Shown: piece by piece, positions 24,591 through 35,600 of the stretch
Position numbering within the stretch: the first letter of the stretch is position 1
How the letters are laid out: every line of letters begins with the position of its first letter
Assembly (NCBI RefSeq): GCF_027887165.1
Contig: NC_077235.1
Coordinates: forward strand, 7,877,378 to 7,941,377
Direction: 5' to 3'
From: Monodelphis domestica
Taxonomy: Eukaryota; Chordata; Mammalia; Didelphimorphia; Didelphidae
DNA length: 64,000 nucleotides
Translations under genes and position numbers: made by a program
Notes under the pieces: generated by a model
The model's input: only the letters and a program-made list of their open reading frames with translations
Database searches by the model: none
Told to the model about the DNA's origin: nothing

Positions 24591-25009
24591 CATAATTGTC
24601 ATCACTTGTATAGGACACTTTAAAACCCCTTTTGTTGGGAACAGTGTCCAATGTCATTGTCGTCCATGATAGATGCTGGTTTGAAACCCTTGATTAGCTA
24701 CTTTTCCCTCTAAGATGATGGTGGCGTCAGAAGTAGCCTGGACACCTTCTGTAGTATGGGCAACAACAAGGAGGTTAGAGATGGAGTGTCCCATATGGGG
24801 AACAGTGATTAGTCTGGGAGTTCCAAAGTTAGCATGGAACCAAGAGACAACTAGGAAGGTTCAATCGAAAGGAGTCTCATTCCATGTGGCCAGTTATTTG
24901 ATAACTGATAAACTTTAGAGGCCCCGAATTGCATGTGCCCACCGTTTAGAGCTCTGGGTCAGAATCCTATAGCTGAAAGGGACCACCAAGACCCTGCCTC
25001 CCAATTTGG

Positions 25010-25262
25010 TGGTGGTGGTGGTCAGTCATTTTTGTCATGCCCAACTCTTTGTGACCCCATTTGGGAGTTTCTTGGCAATGATACTGGAGTGATGCCATTT
25101 CCTTTTCCATTTCATTTGACAGAGGAGAAAACTGAGGTCAACAGGGTTAAGTGACTTACCTAGGGTCATACAGTTTGTAATCACATAGGGGCAGATTTGA
25201 ACTCAGGAAGATGAGCCTTTTTTACTTCAGGCCTATCACTTTATCCAATGGGCCACCTGGAT
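25010..25262 (-). mobile_element. MAR1-type CORE-SINE
   Basis: Antisense full-length copy. It begins ggtggtggtcagtcattttt and caactctttgtgaccccatt, and ends aatgggccacctgg. Confidence 0.82.
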
Positions 25263-25875
25263 GCTCTCACCCTGTCATTTACAGATGAGAATATCAGCAC
25301 CCAAAGAGGGCGAGTAGTTAGCCAAAGTCACACAACCAGCAGGGCACAAAGTCTAAAGATGACCCCTGCTCCTTGGCTTCTCTCTGTACAGTCTGCCATC
25401 ACTGTCATCCCCAGGATCTGGCCTCTTGTCCTCTGATTTATAACTCTTGGATTCTGGTAGGTGAGCTTCAGATTGGTGACATCACTAAATATGGGCTCTG
25501 ACCTTCACAGGGAAACCCCAAGGCAATTGCTCTGTCTCTGTGGACCACCTGGCATCATTTCACAAATGTCTTCCATAGTCCCCCCCAGTGCAAACGAATG
25601 GGTGTAGTTCTAAGGGCTGATGGCCCACGTGTGTTTACAGAGGAGCATTCAAAAGGACAAACTATAGCATTTCAAGGAGGAATTCCAAGCATTTCTCTTC
25701 CTTAATGTCAAGTAAGAAAAACCAACCAACCAACCAAAAGTAATTAAGAAAGGAACAGAGAGGTCCTCTTCTCCAACCCCTTTGTTTACAGATAAGGGAA
25801 CTGAGGCTCAAACTGAGCTCAGAGAAACTGAGGCAAAATGACTTCCCAAAAGCCATGTCGTGTGTGAGTCAAGGC
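25263..25875 (-). mobile_element. Two antisense MIR copies (25263-25370, 25745-25875)
   Basis: The first has gtcatttacagatgagaata and aaagtcacacaaccagcagg. The second has gtttacagataagggaactg. Confidence 0.55.
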
Positions 25876-26599
25876 TGACCAGAAGGCCAAAGAAAACAAA
25901 CAAAAAGCACTCATCTAGGGTTAGCATTCAAGTTAATTAAGTTCTTCCATTCTTCTGCCCTTCCCCATCCCACACCGAGATCTAGGCCTCATCTTAACTT
26001 CATTCAAAGTTGGCCGACTTATGCCTGTAGTAAGTCTTGATTTACATCACAGGTAACAACAGGAGCCAGGCATTCTCTATTTAGTGCTAGCACTTTGAGA
26101 ACTCATACAGGGCTGGCTAATGTGCATCGATTATGAGACCTCTTGTAGGGGACTCTTTGTAACTTGAGTCTCTCCTCTACAAACCCCTGAGAAGACCAGC
26201 AGTGAAGAGGACCCAGAAGGACAGAGTTGAGGGATGTGGTGATAAAGACTTCTTCAAGCTCACTGAAGCCTTTCTTGGGCCTTGAAAGAGGATAAGAAGG
26301 GGTAATCAGGGCATGCCAGGCCATTATTGCTGTTAAGCTAGTATCGGGCCTAGAGTATCGGGTCACAGGCCCCTGTGAAACATGGGAAATGCCACGTAAA
26401 CAGCATTTTCCCAGGAACTGGCTATGTTTCCTTGTCTCTATAGTCCTTTTCCTCCTAACAAGGGGCTGGTTTTTTCCTTCCCTTCCTCCCTGTCTCCATT
26501 TCCCCCCTTTGTTGACCTTTTAAGGCTGTGGAACATTCTATGGTGACTATAAAATCATATATGCACACGGAATTATGAGGTCTTATAATTGCTTGAGAT

Positions 26600-26775
26600 T
26601 TCACTTTCTATTCAGTCTTGACTCAGACACTACATGGTTTTGGAGAAGTCACTTTGTCTCAGTTTCTCCAAGTTTAGTCTGAGCCTCAATTATTTTCATC
26701 TGCAAACAAAGGAGTTGGACAAGATGACTTCAATGTTCCCTTCTAAGGTTCCTTTGAGCTCTAAATCTCTGGTTT
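26600..26775 (+). mobile_element. MIR
   Basis: Contains gactcagacactacatggtt and the end aaggttcctttgagctctaa. Confidence 0.55.
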
Positions 26776-27094
26776 GTTCTATCTTGAATGGTCCCCAAGA
26801 TATATGAACTTTAAGAAGAGAATGCCTTCAGGAGAAATGACTTTCATCAATACTTCTCCATATTGTGATTTCATCAGAGTAGATGCCCTCTTCTCTGTCC
26901 GAGTGACTTGGGAGACAGAGAGGTGACCCTGTGTGTTGTTGGTCCCATACTTGAGGCCTCTCCTGCCCAAGGACACAAGAAAGATGGATGCTCCATCCCT
27001 GTTGCCAGTGAAGTTCCATTCTAGGTCAATAACCAGGAATAAACAAGATCCATACGGACTAGAGGGAAAGTAACCTTCCAGGCAAGGCACTAGA

Positions 27095-27560
27095 AGCTGG
27101 GACAGGGATGGAGTCCAGGAAAGGCCTCCTGCGGAAGGTGGGATTTAAGCCGAGTTGTGAAGGATGCTGAGGAAATGAAAAGGCACAAGAGAACATTCTG
27201 GCATGTGGGGCACCTAATGAAAGGTCACCAAGATGGCTGATGGACTACTATGTGGATCACAGAATGCATGGAGGGGAGTCAAGTATAAGCAAACTGGAAA
27301 GGGTGTGTGTGTGCCAGAAGGGAGGGGTAGCCTCTGCTGGGAAGTGCTTTCAGGTCCAAAGGACTTTACATTTTACCCTGGAGGTAAGAGGGAGCCAATG
27401 GAGTGGTAGGCTGGAGGACCTGTGTTTTAGAAAAACGAAGGATGGATTCAAGAGGGAAGAAACTCAAGGCAGGGACACCAATTAAAAGCCTGGTGTAATA
27501 GTCCAGGCAACAGGTGATGAGGACCTGAACTAGGGAGGTGGCTGTGAGTGGACCCAAGGG
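27095..27560 (+). mobile_element. L2 3' region
   Basis: The run gtgggatttaagccgagttg, taagagggagccaatggagt, gacctgtgttttagaaaaac, gtgtaatagtccaggcaaca follows the L2 consensus order closely. Confidence 0.6.
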
Positions 27561-29429
27561 GCCAGACATTCCAGAGACTGTGGAGGTGGCAACAAGATTT
27601 GGCAATGGGTCCATTGTGTGTGGTGAGTGTGAGTGAAGAGCTGAGGATGGTGCCAGGGCAGAAAGGTACTGAAGCTTTCTATTTCTGGCACACAAAATAC
27701 CTCTGGTCAGTAGTCAGGGGCACCGAGTCACCCTCATATTGTTGTCCCAGCTTTCTGATGGGCAGCACTTGCCATACTTCAGCTTTGACAGCCATGTTTT
27801 AAATCAGTGGGTCAATGGATACGGGTGTTTCAAGGGATTCTCAGTGAGAAGGACTACAGGATGCTGGGCTGCCTTTTTCCAGGGTACAGCCCAGAGGAGC
27901 CCACAACCAAGGGAGAGAAGGTCCACTCTGTCTCCCCTTCCCCCATCATTCTATCCATTAACAGTTTCTGGGTCATGCCTGGAGAGGGCCAGGAGGTGAC
28001 TCTAAACCAACATGGCGACGGTGCTGACCCGACCTGGCCCAGCCCCTTGCAAATGGCCCGAATCCCACTGAAGGTTTCCGGCTCCTCGGGTTTAATGACT
28101 AATAGCTAAGCCTGCAGGCCCTGCCCCAAAGCCTGACTTCACGGCATTACCACATAGACTTCGTCATAATGAGGAGGGAGGGGCTTGTCCGCCAGGAGGC
28201 TCTCAGCTCCGTGGCCCGTTTGTCTCCTGTTTACTGAGGGAGCTGCTTCCCCAGGCCCTGGCCGGCCACGCTGCCCCCTCCACACTTGCCTGCTTGCGAC
28301 TCCTGTCTCAGTAGCACATATGGCAGTGCATGGTCGCTTGGCACTGAGGTGGTCCGTCCTCGCCTAACTGACCGCGGCCCAAAGGGCTGCCCTTGTAGTC
28401 CCGGCTTGAAGCGACATCACGTGTGCTGCTTCGGGCTATCAAAGACAGGCCACCAAATGTTCTAGTCAGGGCAGCAGGGTGGAGGGGACAGAGAGGGTGC
28501 CTGAGGGAAGAGCCGGGATGGACCCTGGTGTTCCTGCTGCCTATCCAGCTGCCCTCCCGGGCTCCTTTTCGGGCCCCAGAAGAATGAGGGCTCGAAGGAG
28601 CTGACCTAGAGGCCTCTTCTGCTCCACATCCTCTTAGTCCCCTCACCCATTGCAGCACACCTGATCAATCCTTTTCCTTGACTGCATCAAATCCCTCCGC
28701 GTGTGGCCAGCGCCCTGCCGCCCAGGGTAGGGGGCTTTGAGAAAGCTCTGCCAGTTTTCCCGGAAGGACGCTGGGGAAGGTGCTGGGCTTCCGACTGGCT
28801 TCCTCTCTGGCCAGCTGGCGAGGCAGGGCGACTCCCCCAAGTTCACTGGCTCTAGAGCAGGAGAAGGGGCCTTTGTGTGGTTTCAGGTTTCTCCATAATC
28901 CCTTTCCCTCTGGCCTCTGGGAAGTCACACAAAGGATGGCTGTGGAGAGCACTGAGGCATGTGGCTCTCACTCTCACCTGGGAAGCTCAGGGCAGGCCCG
29001 GGCTGGCTCACTTAACCTCCCTCCCAGCTGACTCCATTGGGAAAGCGATTGGGCACTCGGGGCACTCAGGCAGGGGCAAAGGCCTTGGAAGTCCCGGGGA
29101 GGGCAGGTGCTTGAGCCCAACTGATGGGGGGAGAGAGCAGCGGGATCAGCACTGGGCTGGGGACAGAGGATGGCAGCAAAGGCAAGGCAGTGGCTAGGGA
29201 GGGGCTGAGGGGCAGCAAAGGCGCTCTGGGGAGCCCTGTGCCTCCCTTCCACTAGCAGCAGCCTTACTGCCTTCTGCTTGCAGGCTCACCTGCACTGAGC
29301 CAGAGTTGGGCTTTAGATCTGTCCCTTCCCGTAATTGACACAGGGCGCCCGGGGCTGGCCAGTGGGGGGGGGAGGAGGGGGAGAGAAGGCGGGGGAAGGA
29401 GGACTGGAGGGCGGGAGGGCAGTGCAGCC
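27561..29429. other. SLC6A14 5' flank
   Basis: GC content and CpG frequency rise towards the promoter, especially 28350-28450 and 29330-29420 (G-rich ggggaggaggggg runs). No SINE lies in the last ~1.8 kb before the TATA box, so it probably holds proximal regulatory sequence. No individual element can be named with confidence. Confidence 0.4.
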
Positions 29430-29470
29430 TTTATAAATGGTCCCACCCCTGAGGAAGGTGCATCAGTCTG
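29430..29470 (+). promoter_or_regulatory. SLC6A14: SLC6A14 core promoter: TATA box and initiator
   Basis: TATAAAT occupies 29432-29438. The sequence tcagtct at 29463-29469 fits the mammalian initiator consensus YYANWYY, with its A at 29465, 33 bases from the first T of the TATA box. This is the normal spacing. It predicts a transcription start near 29465 and a 5' UTR of about 154 nt that is contiguous with the start codon. The assignment is inferred from spacing; no transcript evidence is available here. Confidence 0.65.
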
Positions 29471-29618
29471 CCAGGCAGGGACTGAGGAGCTGACACCTGC
29501 CAAGGTGCTGCGCTTCCCTGCCCAACCCAGCCCAGCCGCCCAGCCAGCCAGCCAGCCTGCCTGCCTCCGAGGCGAGGGGATCCCAGAGAGGGAGGCACGG
29601 CGGGAAAGCGCACACAGC
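29465..29618 (+). other. SLC6A14: Predicted SLC6A14 5' UTR
   Basis: This GC-rich, roughly 154-nt leader runs from the predicted initiator to the ATG. It contains a short run of imperfect cagccagccagc and ctgcctgcc repeats (about 29535-29568). There is no other ATG between 29465 and the start codon. Confidence 0.5.
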
Positions 29619-29666
29619 ATGGACAAGTTCAAGTTACCCGCCTTCCTTCGGCGTGGGGGGAAAGAG
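29619..29666 (+). CDS. SLC6A14: SLC6A14 coding exon 1
   Basis: Encodes the 16-residue cytoplasmic start, [16 protein letters not shown], and ends in phase 0 at the donor GAG|gtaggg. The human N-terminus (MDKLKCPSF...KEKE) has the same length and the same junction, which fixes this ATG. This is the least conserved coding exon. Confidence 0.93.
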
Positions 29667-32600
29667 GTAGGGGTCAGTGCGGACTGGCAGGGGGTGTTCT
29701 GGGCAGGCAAGTGTCAGCTGTCATCTCAGTCTGCCTCCATCAGGTCCTAGATTAGCTCCCTCCCTCCCTGGTCTTCCCTCCTTGCCCTTTGTGTCCCAAG
29801 TTCTTGGGGCTGGCGGAGAGCCTTAGGGGGACCGAGCTCCAAATCAGAGGGCGTAGGGGCTTCCTGTGCTGAGGAGGATTCTGGATCAAAGGTGGAAAAC
29901 CAGAAAGGATCAGGGCAGCACTGGAGTCCTACCCACTGAGGTCAGGCGACTTTACCAGAATCTGGCTGGGACTGGAACCCAGGGCCTCTCAGGCTGGCTG
30001 GCTCCAGGGAAGCATCCTGAAATGCCACAGCGCACTTGCACTTCTCCCTTCACCTCTCTCCCTTCTTCCCTCCTCCTGCACTGCTATCTTTATGGTGGCA
30101 GTGGGAGGGGGAAGAAGGAATCCTCTGATAGGCTCTCATCGGTGCCCCCTTGTCCCCCCCAGCCCACCCACAACTGTCTTTGCTCTCCTCTGGCAGGGAA
30201 GGCAGGCTGGGGCCACATCCCTGTAGTCTGCCGGTGCCCCTCTCTGGGGAGCCTTGGCAGAGCTCCAGTATTGATCTAGCCTCTCCAAGATTTCCAGGAG
30301 CCTTTGGGGTGTTTGTTGACCTTGTTGTGGCAGGAGGCTCCCTTTCTCCTGATTTCCTTCTCCCTGGGATAGGTGTGTGTGTGGGGGCTTTTCCCCTGGC
30401 ATCAACTGGAAATGGACCTGAGTGAAGGGGGAGTTCAAGTCCCCCTTCCCTTGGAAGCCTGAGGGTCTCCCAAAGTCTCTGGGGCTCCAGTGAGCCCCCT
30501 GTGCCCTCGGCCCCAGCCTTCCCCTGGCCTCCACTCTTTGGTCTGGGGGAGAGGAGCCTTGGATGGGCATCAGGTGATCAGAGATGGCTTTTCTCTCGTC
30601 CCTTAGAAAGTGACTGCTTCGTCGGAAAACTTCCACGTGGGGGAAAATGATGAGAACCAGGAACGGGGGAACTGGTCCCAGAAGTCCGACTACCTCCTCT
30701 CCATGGTGGGCTACGCAGTAGGCCTGGGCAACGTCTGGAGATTCCCTTACTTGACTTACCAGAACGGAGGAGGTATTTCTCAAATATGCCTTTACAAGAA
30801 CTGTCCATCCACTGCTGAGTGTCTGCAACAGGACACGTAACATGAGGGTCCCTCTAGAAGGCAGGGCAGCAGGGAAATGGTGGCACCTGGCAAGCAGGCA
30901 GCCCAGAGGGCCTATTCAGCTGGACTATCTGCAGAGGAAAGCTCTTGAGAAGGGGAGGCGGGAAAACTTTGGTGTAGTGTGGTGTAGTGTGGTGTGGTGT
31001 GGTGTGGACAGCTTCTGTACCTCCAGTCAGTGTGTGGGTCCATGGAAGAGGTTCCTTGCCCTGATCCATTTGGAAATGTACCCAAGAACAGATCAGAGGA
31101 ATGTCACTCCTCCTCCTGGGAAACTGGCTGACTAGAGCGTGCCTTACATTTTCCTAGACTGCAAGAGAGGTAGAAGAAGGAGTCTGGGGCTTTGAGATTG
31201 CTCTGTCTGCTTCCATTGTAATCTGGAGGCAAAAGACCATGTGAGCATCACTTTGGAGCTGGCAGAGGAGGTGTCCCATTGGTGTTTTCTTTGGGGAAAG
31301 TGGGAAATTCGATGGTCACTAGATGGAGAGCTGGGAAGGGGGGTTGCCAACTAGTTCAGTCCCCTCACGTGACAGAGTTGGAAACCGAGGCCCAGAGAGG
31401 TTAAGTAATGTCCCCGAGACCACACAGATGGTAAATATTTGAATGAAGACTTTCTCAAAGCTTTTATGGCTAATCCGAGGCCAGGGTGTGTGTCTCATTT
31501 TTGTAAGATGGCATTATTTATAGCTCGTAGGCCATTTGAGCAGAGCAGATTAGAAGAAGGTGTGTGTGGGGGGGAAATCCTGATGTGACACACAAAGGGA
31601 AGCAAGAAGGTGTTGCACAATCCCTTGGTGCTGTCGAAACAACTTTTCACTTACACCCTATTTTATTTGCTTGCTAATTACAGGTTCCAATAAAAGGGCA
31701 GAGGTGACGTGCCCTTGTATTTCCTAACTCTTGCCCAGTACCAATGAAACCATGCCATTGTAATGACTTCTGCTTACCACAATGGGATTTTGTGCTTTCT
31801 GTCTTCTGCTCTTGGGCCCCCCTTTTCACTGGGTGGATGACAGCTTTCCCCCTGACCTTCAGCTAAGGACAAAAGATTCCTGCTGAGCACCCGCTTAGGT
31901 GCCAGTGACAGAGATGCCCCTCTCGCTGGCTTCAGCCCTTTCAGTCCCATGTGTGATTTGGTTAGAAGATGAGTCAGGAGCTGTGGCCTCTTTTCGATAC
32001 CATGGTCCGCAGATCTACTGTTTGGGCTGATAGAGAGACACGATGGGCAACATGTCAACAACCTCTTCTGGTTGGGCAGACGAGAGCCTTAGAAAGAGAA
32101 ATGCCTTTAAGGGGAAACTCAAGAGCGCTCTCCAATGGTAGCCCCAACTTAATCTCTTGTAGCTAGATGAAACCAATTGTGATAGTGGCTTTGAAGCAAC
32201 ATCTAGGGAATACCTGTCATAAGCCTGGTGGCCTGCAAACCCCCTTCCTTCTCACCAAGATGAAGAAAACATATTTGGGCTCTGTGGATTCCAAAGTCAA
32301 CTCTTCCCATTGAGGATGCCAGAGAGGTCATTCTTGGTCACGTATTTGCTAGCCTAGCTGGCCTCTGAGGTAGGCACCCCACTGAGATTCCCAGAATACC
32401 GTTATCACCACTAATAACACACACAGAAATCACACACTCTCCTAAATCTCTCTTCACTCCCATTGATCTGGGGGGCGGCCTTCAGCTCTCAGTGTCACCT
32501 CCCACAGAGGGCAGGTAGGGTAAGAAAAGGCGCTCACGGTCTAACATGGTAAACATTCAGAGGTGAGGTAACAGGACATCTAGTCGGGGTTGAGAAGTTA

Positions 32601-35600
32601 TGGACAAGAGCTGAGGTTCCTTCAGGGCTGCTTGAGTGTGGTGGTCACTAAAGCTGAGAGCAGCTCCTTTATTGGACAGCTGAAGACCCTCATGTTTTAG
32701 AGCAAAGTGGACTCCGCCTCAGCAGCCTTAAGTCATGAGTTTTGCCACTGGCACAGTCAGGGAAAAAGAAAGGCCCAGCGCTTGTCTCCTCCTTTACCAA
32801 AAGGTGAGACTGTTCTCCTTTGTGTCGAGTACAAGTATTGAAATATTGAAATCAGAAACCCACCACGGCCAAATGGAACAAGAGATCACAAACAAGCGTC
32901 TGGTGTTCAGGACATTCTGGGGTTCACCAGGTGTTAGTCCCACGGTCAGAAAAACAAAGCTGTGGCCTGAGGAGCCCTCGCAAGCTTCTTTTCTGGGCTG
33001 CACTTGGCGCTGGTACTGTCCTCTTTACTGGCATGGCTCTAGTCTGTGTATGCTGTTCTTTTGACCTCCTTGCCCAAGTTTATGCCGCTTCTTCTGTCTC
33101 CTCATATTCCCTTCATTTGCCCCAGCTGTTGTTTTTATGGCACAAAAATATGCCATTGCATTCCCATGCCATGCATTGTTTAGCCATTCCCTAATAGGAG
33201 GACCGACCTGGAGCTGGTTTTCAGGCTTATTTGGGAGGAGGGGGAATGGGTGGCTGCTCTGACAAATAGACGAGCTAGGATCATTTTAGTGCAAATAGGT
33301 TCTCAGTGGCAGTTAATAATCTCCAAATGGTATGAGCACCTTTGGGGGCTAACATATTTAGGCTACTGAGTCTACGGGTGCAGACACTGAACTCTTATTG
33401 TCTCGGCCATTAGTGATTTCCAGCAGCACGCATTGGCACACTTGTTCCTTCCAAAGCCACGTCAGCATTGGCTCTCAGCATTTCACTCCCTTTGCCAATC
33501 TGATGGGTGTAAGTAAGGTGGAATCCTGAATCCTCTGGAACTTGACCTCCCCAACCACGTGATTCAGAATTTGTGTTTCCTTTTTAAGAATTACCTGGAA
33601 CACAAATCTTCCATGGAAAAGACTTAAGCTGATTTTTTTCAAACTTGTTCTCATCATGGAGTTTAGAGTTTACTCTGTCTCCATTTCTCTCCTTCCCTCA
33701 CTCTGCCTGGCTCTCTTTCTCTGACACTCTCTTGTCTCTGTCTCTAGCTCTCTGTGTCTCTGTCTCTACCTCTGTCTTTCTATCTCTCTCACCATTTCTC
33801 TGTCTCTCCCTCTCTGTGTCTCTGTATCTCTCTCTCCCTGTCTGTCTCCACATTGGTCTCTTCTGTCTGTCTCTCTCCTTGCTTCTCTCTGTTTCTATCT
33901 CTCTATCTGTGTCTCTCCCTGTCTCTGTTTCTCTCTTCTCTCTCCCTCTCTCTCTGTGTCTCTCTCCCTCTCTTTCTGTCTCTGTCTGCCTCTGTTTCTC
34001 TTTTCTCTCTCCCCCTCTCTGTCTCTCTGTTCTTTCTCTCCCCCTCTCTGTCTCTCCCTCTCTGTCTCTGTGTCTCTCTCCCTGTCTCTGTCTGCCTCTG
34101 TCTCCCCATCCCTCTCTTCTATCTCTTTCCCTCTGTCTCTGTTTCTATCTCTACCTCTCTGTTTGTCTCTCCTTGTCTGTCTCTGTCTCCCTCTCTCCCT
34201 CCCTCTCTTCCTGTTTCTGTCTCTTTTCCTGTCTCTGTTTCTCCCTCTCTGTCTCTGTGTCTCTCTCCCTGTCTCTGTCTGCCTCTGTCTCCCCATCCCT
34301 CTCTTCTATCTCTTTCCCTCTGTCTCTGTTTCTATGTCTACCTCTCTGTTTGTCTCTCCTTGTCTGTCTCTGTCTCCCTCTCTCCCTCCCTCTCTTCCTG
34401 TTTCTGTCTCTTTTCCTGTCTCTGTCTCTCCCTCTCTGTCTCTCTCCTCTTTCTGTCTCTATCTCTGTTTCTGTTTCTCTCTTCTCTCTGTCTGTCTGAC
34501 TCTCTCTCTCTTCCTTCTGTCTTTCCCCCTCTGTCTTTCTCTTCTCTGTCTTTCTGTCTGTCTCTGTCATTCTCTCTCTCTGTCTGTCTCTCCCTCTCTA
34601 TCTCTGTATGTCTCTGTCTCTCTCTGTGATGTTTCACCATTAACTGGATCTGCTAGCGTCCTCTCAAGGAATTTCTGAATTGATAAACTCTGGCAGGAAG
34701 TTTTATCTCACTGTATAATAGTTGATAGACTCGTGGGCTTGGACCTGGAGTCAAGAAGTCCTGAGTTCTAATTGTAAGTAACTCTGAGGTTTTCTAATTG
34801 GGTAGTGTGGGCAGTTTAGTTAACCGTTCTCAGATTTGGTCAGTCAATAAGCATTTCTTAACCATCTGCAACGTGCCAGGCCCTGCACTAAGTGCTGGAG
34901 ATACAAAAAGAGGTCAAAGATAATTGCTTCATCTCAGTGATGAGGACAATCTTTTCTTTAGCCTAAACTTCACAATAATTCCAAACCGTTTTTCTTTCCC
35001 CTCCCAGTGATGTGGGGTTTGGACACTTGCCGTCACAGCCACAGGATGATTTAAGGGCGGCTCACTCACAGTGACAATTTCCACTGTCTCATCCACCATG
35101 TCCCGTTTGGGTCCCAGTGAGCCAATGATGAATGAATAGGGCTGAGGTGGTTCTGCACTGTGAGGGTACGTTCACCTTGAAGTGAACATGGAGATCCTGC
35201 AGATTTTCGGCTGCTCTGGTCTTTTCTAGGCAAGTGTTAGAGAAACTGGAGTTTGGCGTTCCTTCAGGTTAGAGATTCTGCTCTCCATCTGAGTAGGGGA
35301 AAGCGCCGTGGTGGGCAGAACCATTCCACTTTCTCATGCCTCTAGTTTCCATCTCCTCCCCCAACATTTTGGCCAATTATCTTCAGTCTCCTTTTCGTGC
35401 TTGCCATCTGGGAAGGTAAGGCTAAGGCTCTTTTTTCATCTTTTACCAGGGGAAAAAAGATGAAACATTACAGGGGTAAACGTGAAGTCTTAAACCAGGG
35501 TTCAAAAATCAGCTTCGCAAGTCCAGGGGAGCAGGGCTAAAAGAGATTGTGTCTAATCAAGACTTGGGGCTGGTGGGAGACAGTGCGCTTCATGTTAGTG

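Noticed and set aside
29264-29710. 148-codon minus frame over the SLC6A14 promoter and exon 1
   Set aside because: Low-complexity Pro/Leu/Ser product from GC-rich sequence, overlapping a well-supported promoter.
30136-30843. 235-codon minus-strand open frame overlapping SLC6A14 exon 2
   Set aside because: It is antisense to a coding exon plus GC-rich intron, has no recognisable product or splice logic, and the + strand coding is certain.
33645-34678. Open frames of up to 291 codons on both strands
   Set aside because: They translate a simple pyrimidine repeat into Ser/Leu/Cys or Arg/Glu runs and are open in several frames at once.
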